A stretch of DNA of 64,000 bases from Acidimicrobiales bacterium (GCA_029247365.1 JAQWLJ010000073.1:23017-87016); one strand, 5' to 3'; positions 27,191 to 36,258 are shown, numbered from the stretch's first letter. The notes: a model not told the origin generated them from the sequence alone. Numbers and translations are program-made.

Positions 27191-28903
27191 GTGGCCTCTC
27201 CCGAACCCGGTTCACTGAGCCCCGATCAACGCACTGCAGCGTTGCGTGACATGTCCGAACGCCCGCTCGACATCCTCGTCATCGGCGGCGGTGTCACCGG
27301 TGTTGGATGCGCGCTCGATGCTGCCACCCGAGGCCTGCGAGTGGGGCTCGTTGAGCAGCGCGACCTTGCGTCGGGGACCTCCAGCCGCAGCTCCAAGCTG
27401 ATGCATGGCGGTCTGCGCTACCTCGAAGAGAAGGACTTTGCCCTCGTCTACGAGGCACTCCAAGAACGCGGGCTGCATACGAACCGCATCGCGCCGCACA
27501 TGGTGCGGCCGGTCTCGTTTCTGATCCCGTTGACCGGCCGGGTCTGGCAACGCCTCTACTACGGCGCCGGTGTGCTGCTCTACGACCTGATGGCGCTCGC
27601 CCGGGGGAAGAAGTTCCCGGTTCATCGGCACCTCTCTCGTCGCAAAGCCCTCGAACTCGCGCCCGGCCTCAAGCGGTCATCGCTGATCGGCGGCATCCTC
27701 TATCACGACGCTCAGATTGACGATGCCCGTCACACCGTCGCCGTCGCCCGTACCGCAGCCCGCCACGGGGCTCACATCGCAACCTCGACCCGGGTCATCG
27801 ACCTCCTCAAGGACAAGGGTCGAATCGTCGGAGCCCGAGTACTCGATGTCGAGTCCGAAACCGAGCACGACATTCGTGCCAAACGGGTCATCAACGCCAC
27901 CGGTGTGTGGATCGACGACATCCAGGACATGGCCGGCCCATCCGGCCTCTCGGTGAGAGCCGCCAAGGGCGTACACATCGTGGTTCCCCGGTCGGCCATC
28001 GACAGCGAAACCGGCGTCGTGCTTCGAACACCCACGAGCGTGTTGTTCATCATCCCGTGGGGGGAGTACTGGCTCCTCGGCACCACGGACACAAAGTGGG
28101 ACCTCGATCGTGCCCACCCAGCCGCCTCGTCGGCCGACATCGAGTACCTCCTCGAGCAAGCCAATGCCGCGCTCGACCGGCCGCTACGGCGTGACCACGT
28201 GGTCGGCGTCTACGCCGGCCTCCGTCCGTTGATCAGCGGCGAAGCCGATGAGACCGCTCGTCTGAGCCGCGAACACGCTGTCGCTCAACCCGTACCCGGG
28301 CTCATCTCCATCGCGGGCGGCAAGTACACGACGTATCGGGTCATGGCCGCCGACGCAATCGACATGGCAGTCGAAGGTCTCGGGCGCCAAACCGGTGCGT
28401 CGGTCACCGATCGCGTCGAGCTCATCGGGGCCGATGAGTGGGACACGGTCAAGGACTCGGGTCCCGAGTTGGCCGCGCGCCACGGTCTCCCCGAGGCCGT
28501 TGTCAAACGACTCCTCTGGCGCCACGGATCGGGCAGTGTCGCCGTGCTCGCCCTCGCCGACGACCAGCCCGAACTTCTCGAGGTGCTCCCCGGAGCCGGC
28601 TACATCGCCGCTGAAGCCATCTACGCAGTGCGCCATGAAGGGGCCCTGCACCTCGAAGACGTGCTCGCCCGCAGGATGCGAATCTCGATTGAGACGATCG
28701 ATCGCGGCATCGAGATCGCCGACCGCGTCGCAGCGCTGATCGGGCCCGAGCTCGGCTGGTCCGATAGCGACCTCGCCGGTGAGGTCGAACGTTGGCACGA
28801 TCGCGTCGATGCCGAGGTGGGGGCCAACGCGACCCCCGACGACGAGACGGCACAGTCCGTCCGGCGAACCGCCGTCGACGGTCGGGGCTTGATCGAGGCC
28901 TGA
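27191..28903 (+). CDS. glpD: glycerol-3-phosphate dehydrogenase (FAD, aerobic)
   Basis: A 570-residue membrane-associated flavoenzyme oxidising glycerol 3-phosphate to dihydroxyacetone phosphate. FAD motif [19 protein letters not shown] (about 30-48), the GlpD signature [18 protein letters not shown] (about 60-77), TDTKWDLD, and GGKYTTYR near residue 378. The ~180-residue C-terminal helical domain is present. GTG start. It is divergent from the acyl-CoA ligase with only 39 bp between starts, so promoters overlap. Confidence 0.93.
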   Translation: MASPEPGSLSPDQRTAALRDMSERPLDILVIGGGVTGVGCALDAATRGLRVGLVEQRDLASGTSSRSSKLMHGGLRYLEEKDFALVYEALQERGLHTNRIAPHMVRPVSFLIPLTGRVWQRLYYGAGVLLYDLMALARGKKFPVHRHLSRRKALELAPGLKRSSLIGGILYHDAQIDDARHTVAVARTAARHGAHIATSTRVIDLLKDKGRIVGARVLDVESETEHDIRAKRVINATGVWIDDIQDMAGPSGLSVRAAKGVHIVVPRSAIDSETGVVLRTPTSVLFIIPWGEYWLLGTTDTKWDLDRAHPAASSADIEYLLEQANAALDRPLRRDHVVGVYAGLRPLISGEADETARLSREHAVAQPVPGLISIAGGKYTTYRVMAADAIDMAVEGLGRQTGASVTDRVELIGADEWDTVKDSGPELAARHGLPEAVVKRLLWRHGSGSVAVLALADDQPELLEVLPGAGYIAAEAIYAVRHEGALHLEDVLARRMRISIETIDRGIEIADRVAALIGPELGWSDSDLAGEVERWHDRVDAEVGANATPDDETAQSVRRTAVDGRGLIEA

Positions 28904-28947
28904 AACCATCGGTCGTCGACCGCCCCACCGGTCCTACACTTCTCTCC

Positions 28948-30054
28948 ATGGCCAGCTCGTCCGGAACCCTCTTCCGCGTCACCACCTTCGGCGAATCGCA
29001 CGGCGGTGGCGTGGGTGTGGTGATCGACGGCTGCCCGCCTCGACTCGCCCTCGACGTCGCCACCATCCAGGCCGATCTTGACCGGCGACGTCCGGGCCAG
29101 AGCCGCCTTGTCACCCAACGCGACGAGGCCGACCAGGCGGAGATTCTTTCCGGGGTCTTCGACGGCTACACCACCGGCACGCCAATTGCGATCCTCGTCC
29201 GCAACAAGGATCACAACAGCGGTGCGTACGACCACCTCCGCGACGTCTACCGGCCGTCCCACGCCGACTACACCTACGACGCCAAGTACGGCTTCCGAAA
29301 CTGGGCCGGCGGCGGTCGTGCGAGTGCGCGCGAAACGATCGGACGGGTGGCAGCGGCTGCGATTGCCCGCCGGCTCCTTCACGAGGTCGTCGGTGTCGAG
29401 GTGCTGGCCTGGGTTGACCAGGTCGCCCAGATCGATGCAGCGGTCGACGCCGAAACAGTCACCCCCGCAGAGGTCGAGGTCGACCCCACCCGCTGCCCCG
29501 ACGCCGCTGCGGCGGCCGCAATGACCGAAGCCATCGAACAAGCTCGTCGCGACGGCAACTCCCTTGGCGGGGTCATTCGAGGCGTGGCCCGCCACGTTCC
29601 GGCCGGCCTCGGTGAGCCCGTGTTCGACAAGCTCGACGCCGACCTCGCTGGCTCGCTGATGTCGCTCCCTGCGGCCAAAGGCATCGAGATTGGAAGCGGG
29701 TTCGCTGGCACTCGGATGAGCGGTCTCGACCACAACGACCCGTTCGAATCCCGTGCCGACGGCACAATCACCACCACCACCAACAACTCCGGTGGGATCC
29801 AGGGTGGAATCAGCAACGGCGAGAACATCACTGTCCGGGTCGCGTTCAAGCCCACCGGCACAATCTCGAGTGAACAAAAAACTGTCACGCGCGACGGCGA
29901 GGCCACAACGCTGGCAGCCCGCGGGCGCCACGATCCGTGCGTGCTTCCCCGCGCCGTGCCAATGGTCGAAGCCCAGATGCTGCTGGTGCTCGCAGATCAC
30001 TGGCTCCGTCAGCGAGCGGTCGACGTGCTTCCGCCGCTGCCCGAACTGCCGTAG
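28948..30054 (+). CDS. aroC: chorismate synthase
   Basis: A 368-residue FMN-dependent enzyme converting EPSP to chorismate in the shikimate pathway. Signatures: [16 protein letters not shown] (12-27), [29 protein letters not shown] with the conserved Arg-Ala-Ser-Ala, and [17 protein letters not shown] near the C-terminus. ATG 28948 agrees with the normal start; the longer frame upstream is spurious. Other shikimate genes are not adjacent. Convergent with gcvT, 7 bp apart. Confidence 0.96.
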   Translation: MASSSGTLFRVTTFGESHGGGVGVVIDGCPPRLALDVATIQADLDRRRPGQSRLVTQRDEADQAEILSGVFDGYTTGTPIAILVRNKDHNSGAYDHLRDVYRPSHADYTYDAKYGFRNWAGGGRASARETIGRVAAAAIARRLLHEVVGVEVLAWVDQVAQIDAAVDAETVTPAEVEVDPTRCPDAAAAAAMTEAIEQARRDGNSLGGVIRGVARHVPAGLGEPVFDKLDADLAGSLMSLPAAKGIEIGSGFAGTRMSGLDHNDPFESRADGTITTTTNNSGGIQGGISNGENITVRVAFKPTGTISSEQKTVTRDGEATTLAARGRHDPCVLPRAVPMVEAQMLLVLADHWLRQRAVDVLPPLPELP

Positions 30055-30061
30055 CGCTGCC

Positions 30062-31123
30062 TCAGACGAACGGCGGCCTGTGCACCACTGCGGCAAGGTC
30101 TTTGCCCCGAACGTCGATCGTCACGAACGTACCCGGTTCCAACGGCCGGTCGAGGAATGCAAGCGCGATGCCCTGTTCGCGAACCGGTGAGAAGTTGCCA
30201 CTGCTGATCGCGCCGATCTCGGAACCGTCGAGCATGACCGCCTGACCTTCGCGGGGTGGACGTCGCCCGTCCACGACGAGGCCATGTAGATGTTTCGGTA
30301 CACCCGCCACCGCCTCGGCCTCGAGGGCGGCCCTCCCTTGAAACTCGCCCTTACCCATCCGGACGACCCAGTTGAGTCCAGCCTGCGCTGGGGTGATCCC
30401 CGGGCCGAGTTCATGGCCGTGGAGTGGAAGCCCGGCCTCGAGACGCAGCGTGTCACGGGCGCCGAGGCCAGCAGGTTCGACACCCGCCGCCACGACAGCG
30501 TCCCACACGACGTGCGCCGCCGCCGCAGGCACGGCGATCTCGACGCCATCCTCACCCGTGTAACCGGTACCGGCAACGAGCACCTCGACGTCTGCGATCG
30601 TGGCAAAGCCGACTCGGAACCGGCCAACAGCACTGACTGTTGGTGCGATGGCCTCGAGTCGAGCCCGAGCATCGGGACCCTGCACGGCGAGCACAGCGCG
30701 AGACGAGGTGACGTCAGCCATCTCGAGGTCGGCACCACTCAGCGCATCGGCGACGCGGTCGGTGTTGGATGCGTTGGGCATGACGTCGAACCGGTTGGGC
30801 TCGACCCACCACACGATTATGTCGTCGAGCACCGAACCGTCAGCGGGGTCGAGGAGATGGGTGTACTGCGCCCGTCCGGGTTCGATACGAGTGAGATCAT
30901 TAGTGAACGCCGCCTGCAGCGCGCCAAACGCGCCGTCACCCACTACTCGAAGGGTGCCGAGGTGTGAGACATCGAACACAACCGCACCGCTACGGCACGC
31001 CATGTGTTCGGCGATCGTCCCGCCGCTGTAGTTGAGCGGCATGTCCCAGCCCCCGAATGGGACGAGCTTCGCGCCGAGGTCAAGGTGAGCGTCGTAGAGC
31101 GGGGACCGCCGCTCAGGCGGCAT
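30062..31123 (-). CDS. gcvT: aminomethyltransferase, glycine cleavage T protein
   Basis: A 353-residue T protein that transfers the methylene group of the lipoyl-bound aminomethyl unit to tetrahydrofolate. SPLYDAHLDLGAKLVPFGGW begins the folate domain; catalytic Asp lies in VVFDVSHLG; YTGEDGVEI and GARDTLRLEAGLPL are typical. ATG 31123 overlaps the upstream nuclease-like gene by 11 bp, showing coupling. It is the last gene of the minus-strand gcvH-garA block. Confidence 0.93.
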   Translation of the reverse strand: MPPERRSPLYDAHLDLGAKLVPFGGWDMPLNYSGGTIAEHMACRSGAVVFDVSHLGTLRVVGDGAFGALQAAFTNDLTRIEPGRAQYTHLLDPADGSVLDDIIVWWVEPNRFDVMPNASNTDRVADALSGADLEMADVTSSRAVLAVQGPDARARLEAIAPTVSAVGRFRVGFATIADVEVLVAGTGYTGEDGVEIAVPAAAAHVVWDAVVAAGVEPAGLGARDTLRLEAGLPLHGHELGPGITPAQAGLNWVVRMGKGEFQGRAALEAEAVAGVPKHLHGLVVDGRRPPREGQAVMLDGSEIGAISSGNFSPVREQGIALAFLDRPLEPGTFVTIDVRGKDLAAVVHRPPFV

Positions 31124-31442
31124 CGGCGAGGCCGAGTCCGTACTTGGAGCCGAGGGCCTCGATATCACGGCGGTACAGCAGCTTCACCCGCACCTCAGGG
31201 TGGACCTCAGCCATGCGACGAAGCTTGCGATTCTTCTTGGTCACAAGCGGTTGACGCATGGTGGTCAACTCGACATAGGTGCCGAAATCAGGCAGGTAGA
31301 AGTCGGGCGTGAACGCCTCAGTCACGTTGCCGTCGGAGTCAGTTTCGAGCACAAACGTGGTCGGCTCGTACTCGAAGCGAATGCCGTAGCCAGTCAGAAG
31401 TCCAGCGACCTGGGCTTCCGACTCGTGCGCGAAGTCTTCCAT
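31113..31442 (-). CDS. small PD-(D/E)XK nuclease-like protein
   Basis: A 109-residue protein. After helix 1 (SEAQVAGLLTGYGIRFEYEP) it has AFTPDFYLPDFGTYVELTTMR, which matches the core of PD-(D/E)XK endonuclease folds: a catalytic Asp in PDF followed by a strand carrying Glu (YVELT). The usual Lys is replaced by Thr, so activity may be altered or lost. The C-terminal half is Lys/Arg-rich. Tightly linked between merR and gcvT. No other restriction component is near. Role unknown. Confidence 0.65.
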   Translation of the reverse strand: MEDFAHESEAQVAGLLTGYGIRFEYEPTTFVLETDSDGNVTEAFTPDFYLPDFGTYVELTTMRQPLVTKKNRKLRRMAEVHPEVRVKLLYRRDIEALGSKYGLGLADAA

Positions 31443-31451
31443 ATGCAGGTT

Positions 31452-31916
31452 TTAGTTCTCACCGACCACTCGGTGGGTGATGACCTGATTGGCGAACTCG
31501 GGATAGAACGAGACAATGCGGGCATCAACCTGTTCCTTGACGCCGGAGAGCGGCAAGACGTTCAGGACACCTTGGCCGTTCTGCAGCAGGTCGATGAGTT
31601 CTTCACCGGTGTTGACAAGCACCGAGTTGGACCCGTCGATGACGAGGTTCGCGGATGCGACGTCCTCGCCAAGCTGGTTTCGCATGTAGGCAAACACCTT
31701 GCGCACCTGCTCGAGGCGTATGCCCGCATCGAGCAGGCTCTTGATGACCTTCAGCTCGAGGAGATCGCGGTAGCTGTATTGGCGCCGACTGCCGCTCCCC
31801 GTCGCCTCGGTCATCGACGGCTTTACGAGATCGGTACGCGCCCAGTAGTCAAGCTGGCGGTACGTGATATCGACGATCTCGGCTGTTCGCTTGCCGGAGA
31901 AACCCTGCTCGGTCAT
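31452..31916 (-). CDS. MerR family regulator (Rv1830-like)
   Basis: A 154-residue regulator. The N-terminal winged helix-turn-helix contains the family pattern TAEIVDITYRQLDYWARTDLVKPS (about 11-34) and RQYSYRDLLELKVIKSLLDAGI. The effector half lacks the Cys residues of metal-sensing MerR proteins. Gene order with BFN, hpt, a second MerR and GarA parallels the mycobacterial Rv1826-Rv1830 locus. A sigma-70-like promoter lies upstream at 31947-31975. Confidence 0.85.
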   Translation of the reverse strand: MTEQGFSGKRTAEIVDITYRQLDYWARTDLVKPSMTEATGSGSRRQYSYRDLLELKVIKSLLDAGIRLEQVRKVFAYMRNQLGEDVASANLVIDGSNSVLVNTGEELIDLLQNGQGVLNVLPLSGVKEQVDARIVSFYPEFANQVITHRVVGEN

Positions 31917-31946
31917 CTACAACTCCCTACCTAACCGACACCGACG

Positions 31947-31975
31947 AAATTACGCCGATGTGACGCCGTTGACAA
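31947..31975 (-). promoter_or_regulatory. predicted promoter of the second merR gene
   Basis: On the minus strand, -35 TTGTCA (31970-31975) and -10 TAATTT (31947-31952) are separated by exactly 17 bp and lie 30-60 bp before the merR ATG. This would allow merR, the nuclease-like gene and gcvT to be transcribed apart from the genes upstream. Confidence 0.5.
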
Positions 31976-32006
31976 TAGGGAACCCATCGAGCGCGGTCAA
32001 CGACCC

Positions 32007-32037
32007 TTCGCGCGAATATTCGCGCGAAGCGCGCGAA
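32007..32037. repeat. TTCGCGCG palindrome cluster
   Basis: Positions 32007-32028 form a perfect 22-bp palindrome (TTCGCGCGAATATTCGCGCGAA). A further GCGCGCGAA half-site follows to 32037. The cluster touches the BFN stop codon and lies about 32 bp upstream of the merR -35 box. Candidate operator or a structural element; it is not a standard terminator because no T-run follows. Confidence 0.8.
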
Positions 32038-32529
32038 CTAGTCGGCGAAGTCGTCGGGAGAGATCGTGTCGAGGAAGTCTTTGAACTCCTCGACGACCTC
32101 TTCGGGCTCATCGCCATCGGGCTCGGCACCCTCGGTGTAGCCGACCTGATCGACCACCTGGTCAGATGCGTAAATCGGCGTGCCAGTGCGGGCTGCGATC
32201 GCGAGGGCATCAGACGAACGACTCGACACCACCGTGCGTTCACCGTCGCGAACAAGGTGGAGTTCAGCGTAAAATGTCTTGTCACGCAGCTCACTCAGGA
32301 CGACTCGGTCGAGGTCGACGGCGAGGGACTCGAGAAGGTCACGAATCAAGTCGTGCGTCATCGGACGTGGCGTCGCCACCCCGTCGAGAGCGAGAGCAAT
32401 AGCCGTCGCCTCCGGTGCACCGATAAAAATCGGCACCGTGCGGCCCGCGCCCGAACGCTCGCGCAGCAGCACCATCGGCGCGTTAGCGGGCATCTCGACC
32501 CGGACTCCGAGAAGATCCATCTCCTGCAT
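32038..32529 (-). CDS. bifunctional nuclease (DUF151/BFN) family protein
   Basis: A 163-residue protein of the DUF151 family. RTVPIFIGAPEATAIALALDG (about 30-50) and RPMTHDLIRDLLESL (about 55-69) are the family hallmarks, and SSRSSDALAIAARTGTPIYAS is the second conserved block. The C-terminus is acidic (EEVVEEFKDFL) as in actinobacterial members. Some family members have DNase/RNase activity in vitro; the physiological role is unclear. Part of the garA-merR-hpt block. Confidence 0.9.
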   Translation of the reverse strand: MQEMDLLGVRVEMPANAPMVLLRERSGAGRTVPIFIGAPEATAIALALDGVATPRPMTHDLIRDLLESLAVDLDRVVLSELRDKTFYAELHLVRDGERTVVSSRSSDALAIAARTGTPIYASDQVVDQVGYTEGAEPDGDEPEEVVEEFKDFLDTISPDDFAD

Positions 32530-32538
32530 AGCCCCACC

Positions 32539-33096
32539 CTAGGCGCAGTAGAGGGCCTCCACGTACGCGTCTGGGTCGGCACTGAGCACGTTGAGGTCCG
32601 CCGCCGCGACACACTTCACGTTGCGGTAACGGCCCTCAAAGTCAAGTCCGTAACCGATCACGAACCGATCCTCGATCTGCAGACCGGTATGGCCGATATC
32701 GACAGGAACAACCCGGCGCGCAGGCCGATCGATCAGGGTGCACAGTGCGAGCGACTCCGGTGCACGGCGGGCGAACTCACCAAGCAGGAACGCCGACGTG
32801 AGACCGGTGTCCACGATGTCTTCGACGATCACCACCTGCCGACCTTCGAGGTTGGTCAATGCATCCATCACGAACCGAACCCGACCGGTTCCCGGGGTGT
32901 ACGGACTGAGGGACACGAAGTCGACCGTGGCGCGAATGGTCATCGCCCGCACCAGGTCGGCGAGAAACGGCACACTGCCTCGCAACACGGCGACCATCAC
33001 AACACCGTCGTCGTATGTTTCGGAGAGTTCGGCTGCAAGGCGGTCGACGACCGCTCGCACGTCCGCCTCGTTGAGCAGGATCTCGGGTTGCGCCAT
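32539..33096 (-). CDS. hpt: hypoxanthine phosphoribosyltransferase
   Basis: A 185-residue purine salvage enzyme converting hypoxanthine/guanine and PRPP to IMP/GMP. The PRPP-binding motif is VVIVEDIVDTGLTSAF (about 88-103); VLRGSVPFLADL (38-49) and the C-terminal DFEGRYRNV complete the active site. ATG at 33096 is preferred; the frame extends upstream only as antisense or shadow sequence of merR. It follows the first merR gene by 1 bp. Insertion of hpt within the GarA/MerR block is notable. Confidence 0.9.
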   Translation of the reverse strand: MAQPEILLNEADVRAVVDRLAAELSETYDDGVVMVAVLRGSVPFLADLVRAMTIRATVDFVSLSPYTPGTGRVRFVMDALTNLEGRQVVIVEDIVDTGLTSAFLLGEFARRAPESLALCTLIDRPARRVVPVDIGHTGLQIEDRFVIGYGLDFEGRYRNVKCVAAADLNVLSADPDAYVEALYCA

Positions 33097-33097
33097 C

Positions 33098-33964
33098 TCA
33101 GCTCTCGATTTCGAGCCCGAGTGCCCGACGCACGAGTGAACGGCGGATGGCCTCTCCCTCCGCAACCAGAAGAGCGAGTTCGACGCGCGCGTTTGCTGCA
33201 GCCGATCCGCCCTTGGTGAGCCCCGCCCCTCGGAGTTGGTGGAGCATGCCGATCTCGCGATCGGCGGCGACCTTGTACATCCGGAGATGACGCAACTCCA
33301 TGCCACTCTTCTGGAAGACGATTGCAGCCTTCGCCACCAGGATCGCCTCGTGATCGAAGCGCATGCCATCGACGGTCTGAGTTCCCTCGATGAGACCCAT
33401 CTTCTCAAGCTCGGCCACCGTGCCGAGGTCAGCACCGGAAGCACCGGCAAGCTCTGCGGCGGTAAGGGCGATCGATCCGAAGCCGCCCGACGGAGCTGAC
33501 GCAGGTGTTCGAGTGATGGCCGACGTGGAGATGGGCTGAGGCTCGCCGTCGGTGTCGGTCGCCGAACTGTCACTGGGATCTTCGATTGTGCCTATCTGCG
33601 GGCCACCGGCGTCGGGTTGGTCAAAAAGCTCGGGGTCCGGTTCGCGCTCAGCAAAGAGCGACGGTTCGGGCAGTGGCAAGCTGTCGAGCCGCTCACCGAT
33701 ATCGGCAACCGGGTCGAACCCTTCCTCGGCAACACGACGCTTGATCGCCTTGAGCGGAAGGAAATTGTCACGCTGTTGGGTGAGAATCCACCGGAGCCGA
33801 TCGATGTCGCCCTGGGAGAATTTTCGGTAGCCCGACGGAGTCCGTTCGGGCTCGATCAGGCCTTGGCTCTCAAGATAACGAATCTTCGAAATGGTGACGT
33901 CGGGATGCTCTTCCTTCAAGAGAGAGAGCACTTCTCCGATCGCGTGATGCGAACCGTCAGCCAT
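33098..33964 (-). CDS. MerR family regulator (Rv1828-like, two-HTH type)
   Basis: A 288-residue protein. The N-terminal MerR wing-HTH is IGEVLSLLKEEHPDVTISKIRYLESQGL with ERTPSGYRKFSQGDI. A linker rich in Asp, Pro and Ser (about 95-155) precedes a second MerR-like helical domain (ALTAAELAGASGADLGTVAELEKMGLIEG). This double architecture matches the mycobacterial Rv1828 protein, which is encoded next to garA. ATG 33964 follows AGGAG by six bases. Ligand unknown. Confidence 0.88.
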   Translation of the reverse strand: MADGSHHAIGEVLSLLKEEHPDVTISKIRYLESQGLIEPERTPSGYRKFSQGDIDRLRWILTQQRDNFLPLKAIKRRVAEEGFDPVADIGERLDSLPLPEPSLFAEREPDPELFDQPDAGGPQIGTIEDPSDSSATDTDGEPQPISTSAITRTPASAPSGGFGSIALTAAELAGASGADLGTVAELEKMGLIEGTQTVDGMRFDHEAILVAKAAIVFQKSGMELRHLRMYKVAADREIGMLHQLRGAGLTKGGSAAANARVELALLVAEGEAIRRSLVRRALGLEIES

Positions 33965-33975
33965 CAAGAACTCCT

Positions 33976-34446
33976 TCAGACCTCGCCGGTGCCGTGAACG
34001 AACACGAGCTTGAACTTGCCGACCTGCATCTCGTCACCGTCATCGAGTTCGGTTTCTTCGGTGCGCTCGCGGTTGACATAGGTGCCGTTGAGCGACCCGA
34101 CATCGGTGACCCAGTATCGAGCGCCATCACGACGGACCTCGGCATGGCGGCGCGAGACGGTGATGTCGTCGAGGAAGATATCGCTCTTGGGGTGACGACC
34201 GAGGCTCGTGACGTCCTGATCGAGGGCGTAGCGAGCGCCCGTTTTGGAACCCTGAACCACGACGAAAAGTCCTTCATGCGGGCCGAAGGCAGACCGGTCG
34301 ACCCCGGCGAGGTCGGCCGGGTCGACCACCACTGCCGGTGTCTCGGTCGTGACGTTGTCGAAACGCAGGTCGCTCCCGCACGACGAACAGAAACTGGTAC
34401 CTGCGGCGTTGACATGACTACACGCGGGGCAAACGCGAGCAGACAT
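33976..34446 (-). CDS. garA: FHA-domain protein, GarA/OdhI-like, with N-terminal zinc ribbon
   Basis: A 156-residue protein. Residues 6-23 form a zinc ribbon (CPAC...CSSC). A short TTET segment (about 33-36) sits where GarA carries its PknB/PknG phosphorylation threonines. Residues ~60-150 are an FHA domain with GRHPKSD, SRRHAEV and GSLNGTYVN. In mycobacteria GarA restrains 2-oxoglutarate dehydrogenase and activates glutamate synthase depending on phosphorylation. The zinc ribbon is an addition relative to GarA as I know it. Start overlaps the gcvH stop by one base (TGATG). Confidence 0.85.
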   Translation of the reverse strand: MSARVCPACSHVNAAGTSFCSSCGSDLRFDNVTTETPAVVVDPADLAGVDRSAFGPHEGLFVVVQGSKTGARYALDQDVTSLGRHPKSDIFLDDITVSRRHAEVRRDGARYWVTDVGSLNGTYVNRERTEETELDDGDEMQVGKFKLVFVHGTGEV

Positions 34447-34826
34447 CAGCTCTCCGTCAGTGCCCTGTAGGCCGACGCGTCAAGGAGGCCGTCGAGTTCG
34501 GAGGCATCGCCGATCGTGATGGTGCAGATCCAACCCTCACCGTATGGATCGCTGTTGAGTTTCTCGGGCTCATCCCCGAGTTCGTCATTGACCGAAGCGA
34601 CCGCGCCGCTGATCGGCGCATAGAGCTCGGAAACCGACTTGGTTGATTCGACCTCGCCGAACGTGCCACCGGCCGTCACCGCCGCGCTCAGCTCAGGCAG
34701 GTCGACGTAGACGACATCACCCAAAGCATCTTGGGCATAGTCAGTGATGCCAACAGTGGCGATATCGCCGTCGACGCGGACCCATTCGTGATCCGAGGAG
34801 TAGCGCAATCCCTCAGGCGTGTTCAT
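34446..34826 (-). CDS. gcvH: glycine cleavage H protein
   Basis: A 126-residue lipoyl carrier shuttling the aminomethyl group from GcvP to GcvT. Lipoyl-lysine K63 lies in EVESTKSVSELYAP; GDVVYVDLPE and NSDPYGEGWI are family signatures. ATG 34826 gives the standard length. It leads directly into garA, as in mycobacteria, and is followed in the same strand by gcvT eight genes later. No glycine riboswitch is seen ahead of it. Confidence 0.95.
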   Translation of the reverse strand: MNTPEGLRYSSDHEWVRVDGDIATVGITDYAQDALGDVVYVDLPELSAAVTAGGTFGEVESTKSVSELYAPISGAVASVNDELGDEPEKLNSDPYGEGWICTITIGDASELDGLLDASAYRALTES

Positions 34827-34878
34827 AGGCGCGAACCTAACGCATCGCGAACCGCTCAGCCGGTTACCTCCGTTCGGG

Positions 34879-35085
34879 TTAGCCGGGAACGAGTTGCTCG
34901 ATGCGGCATCGGTACTCGATGGCCAGTTGGCCCGCATGATCGACGGCCGCGCTTGCGACGATGGCCCAAGCCAGCAGCCCTCCGGCACCGGCGAGGACGA
35001 GCGGCCACTCGTGGTCGTGGTAAACCCACACGCCGTCGACGAGTCCGGCCAGTCGCTCCGCCGACTCCTCGACGAAGGAGCGCAT
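34879..35085 (-). CDS. small single-pass membrane protein
   Basis: A 68-residue protein with one hydrophobic helix (about 28-47, LVLAGAGGLLAWAIVASAAV) and charged flanks. A strong purine-rich ribosome site (GAGGGGGG) ends a few bases before ATG 35085. This, and its position 52 bp ahead of gcvH on the same strand, support it as a genuine gene. No family recognised. Confidence 0.55.
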   Translation of the reverse strand: MRSFVEESAERLAGLVDGVWVYHDHEWPLVLAGAGGLLAWAIVASAAVDHAGQLAIEYRCRIEQLVPG

Positions 35086-35611
35086 GAACCCCCCTCGTCT
35101 GCTTCCCTCGGGTGACGATCAGCTCCACCGAGAGTTGGGCGTTGAGCGTTACGTACATCACGCATTCGAGCGTGCAAACCGATTGACCACAGTCCCTGCT
35201 CATCCTGACAACGTCACCGGACTCAGGAGTCGCCCTCTTGACCATCGCAAGATGCGCTACGAGTTGATCATGGACTCCATCGCAATCGTCGCAATTACAC
35301 ACGTTTTGGTCTCCCTGCCGACCACTGCACCTTCGCCGGCAGTCCCTCGGAGCGTCGCCTCGACCGCGTCGATCACCACCACGCCGTGTTCGGAAATATC
35401 GCCAAACCGGTGGCGGGCGTGTTTGGCACGGAATGCGACGGTGGCGATGATCTCGTGACAACTCTCTTGCGTCAGTGGATCACTGATGTGGTCAATCCTT
35501 ACCCGGCGAAACCGCCACATCCCCCACTTCAGCCTGTTCGGCATCAGCGGCCCGAGGCGACCTCACCCACCACCAACGGTGATCACCGCCTTACCCCGTT
35601 CACTGCACCCG
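35086..35611. other. 526-bp stretch without a confident gene
   Basis: GC and codon pattern drop relative to the surroundings. A 95-codon minus-strand frame (35257-35544, MPNRLKWGMWRFRRVRI...) contains KHARHRFGDISEHGVVVIDAVEATLRG, which faintly recalls the H-x-R / EHGV region of DUF4258/BrnT-like toxins. A second short frame (from 35248) follows it. There are no clear ribosome sites. Either a weak or decayed toxin-type gene or chance. Confidence 0.35.
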
Positions 35612-36235
35612 TCAGCCCTGCTTGTCGAGTCGGCCTTCGCTCAACGCCTCGCGTGCGAGGGGCACATACTCGAACGCAGAGAGATAGCTATAGATCAGCG
35701 ACGGCACAGCGAGCAGCCATCCGGCGATGTTGAACCAGTCGGCGGTGGAGTGCGTGCTGGCTCCTGCGAGCAGGAACGGGAACGCGAAGTACAGGCCAAA
35801 CGTGGCGCATTTGCCCCACCAGGTGACGTCGATACGCCGGCCCCCCATGGCGCCCAGAACCACGGCACCGATTGCCACGAGCACTTCGCGGAACAAGGTG
35901 ACGATGATCAGCCACCACGGCACTGCGCCGTCGTAGCCGATGGCCAGGATCGGGATGATCAACGACACCCGGTCGGTCAAGGGATCGATCAGCTTGCCGA
36001 ACTCGCTGACGACGTCGAATTTGCGAGCCCACCAGCCGTCGACCCAATCAGTAGCCCCAACAAGGCCCCAGAGCCAGGCTGCAGCCCACCGATCGCCCTG
36101 GTCGAACAGCAGCCAGAGAAAGACGGGCACACATCCGAGGCGAGCGAGCGAGATGAGGTTCGGGACCGTGAGGATCTTGTCCTCAAAGATGCCCTTCTGC
36201 CGCTCGCGCTGGCTGTCACCGGATTCCGTGGTCAC
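35612..36235 (-). CDS. pgsA: CDP-alcohol phosphatidyltransferase (PgsA-like)
   Basis: A 207-residue integral membrane enzyme. The CDP-alcohol transferase motif D-x2-D-G-x2-A-R-x8-G-x3-D-x3-D is intact at residues 63-88 (DWVDGWWAR ... GKLIDPLTD). About six hydrophobic helices surround it. It most likely makes phosphatidylglycerophosphate from CDP-diacylglycerol and glycerol 3-phosphate. A head group other than glycerol phosphate cannot be excluded. GTG start, 23 bp from the divergent HIT gene. Confidence 0.82.
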   Translation of the reverse strand: MTTESGDSQRERQKGIFEDKILTVPNLISLARLGCVPVFLWLLFDQGDRWAAAWLWGLVGATDWVDGWWARKFDVVSEFGKLIDPLTDRVSLIIPILAIGYDGAVPWWLIIVTLFREVLVAIGAVVLGAMGGRRIDVTWWGKCATFGLYFAFPFLLAGASTHSTADWFNIAGWLLAVPSLIYSYLSAFEYVPLAREALSEGRLDKQG

Positions 36236-36258
36236 GCCGACCAGCCTACGATCCCCTT

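Noticed and set aside
32007..32037. Rho-independent terminator after the BFN gene
   Set aside because: The palindrome is symmetrical with an AT centre rather than a loop and no T-run follows; an operator is more likely.
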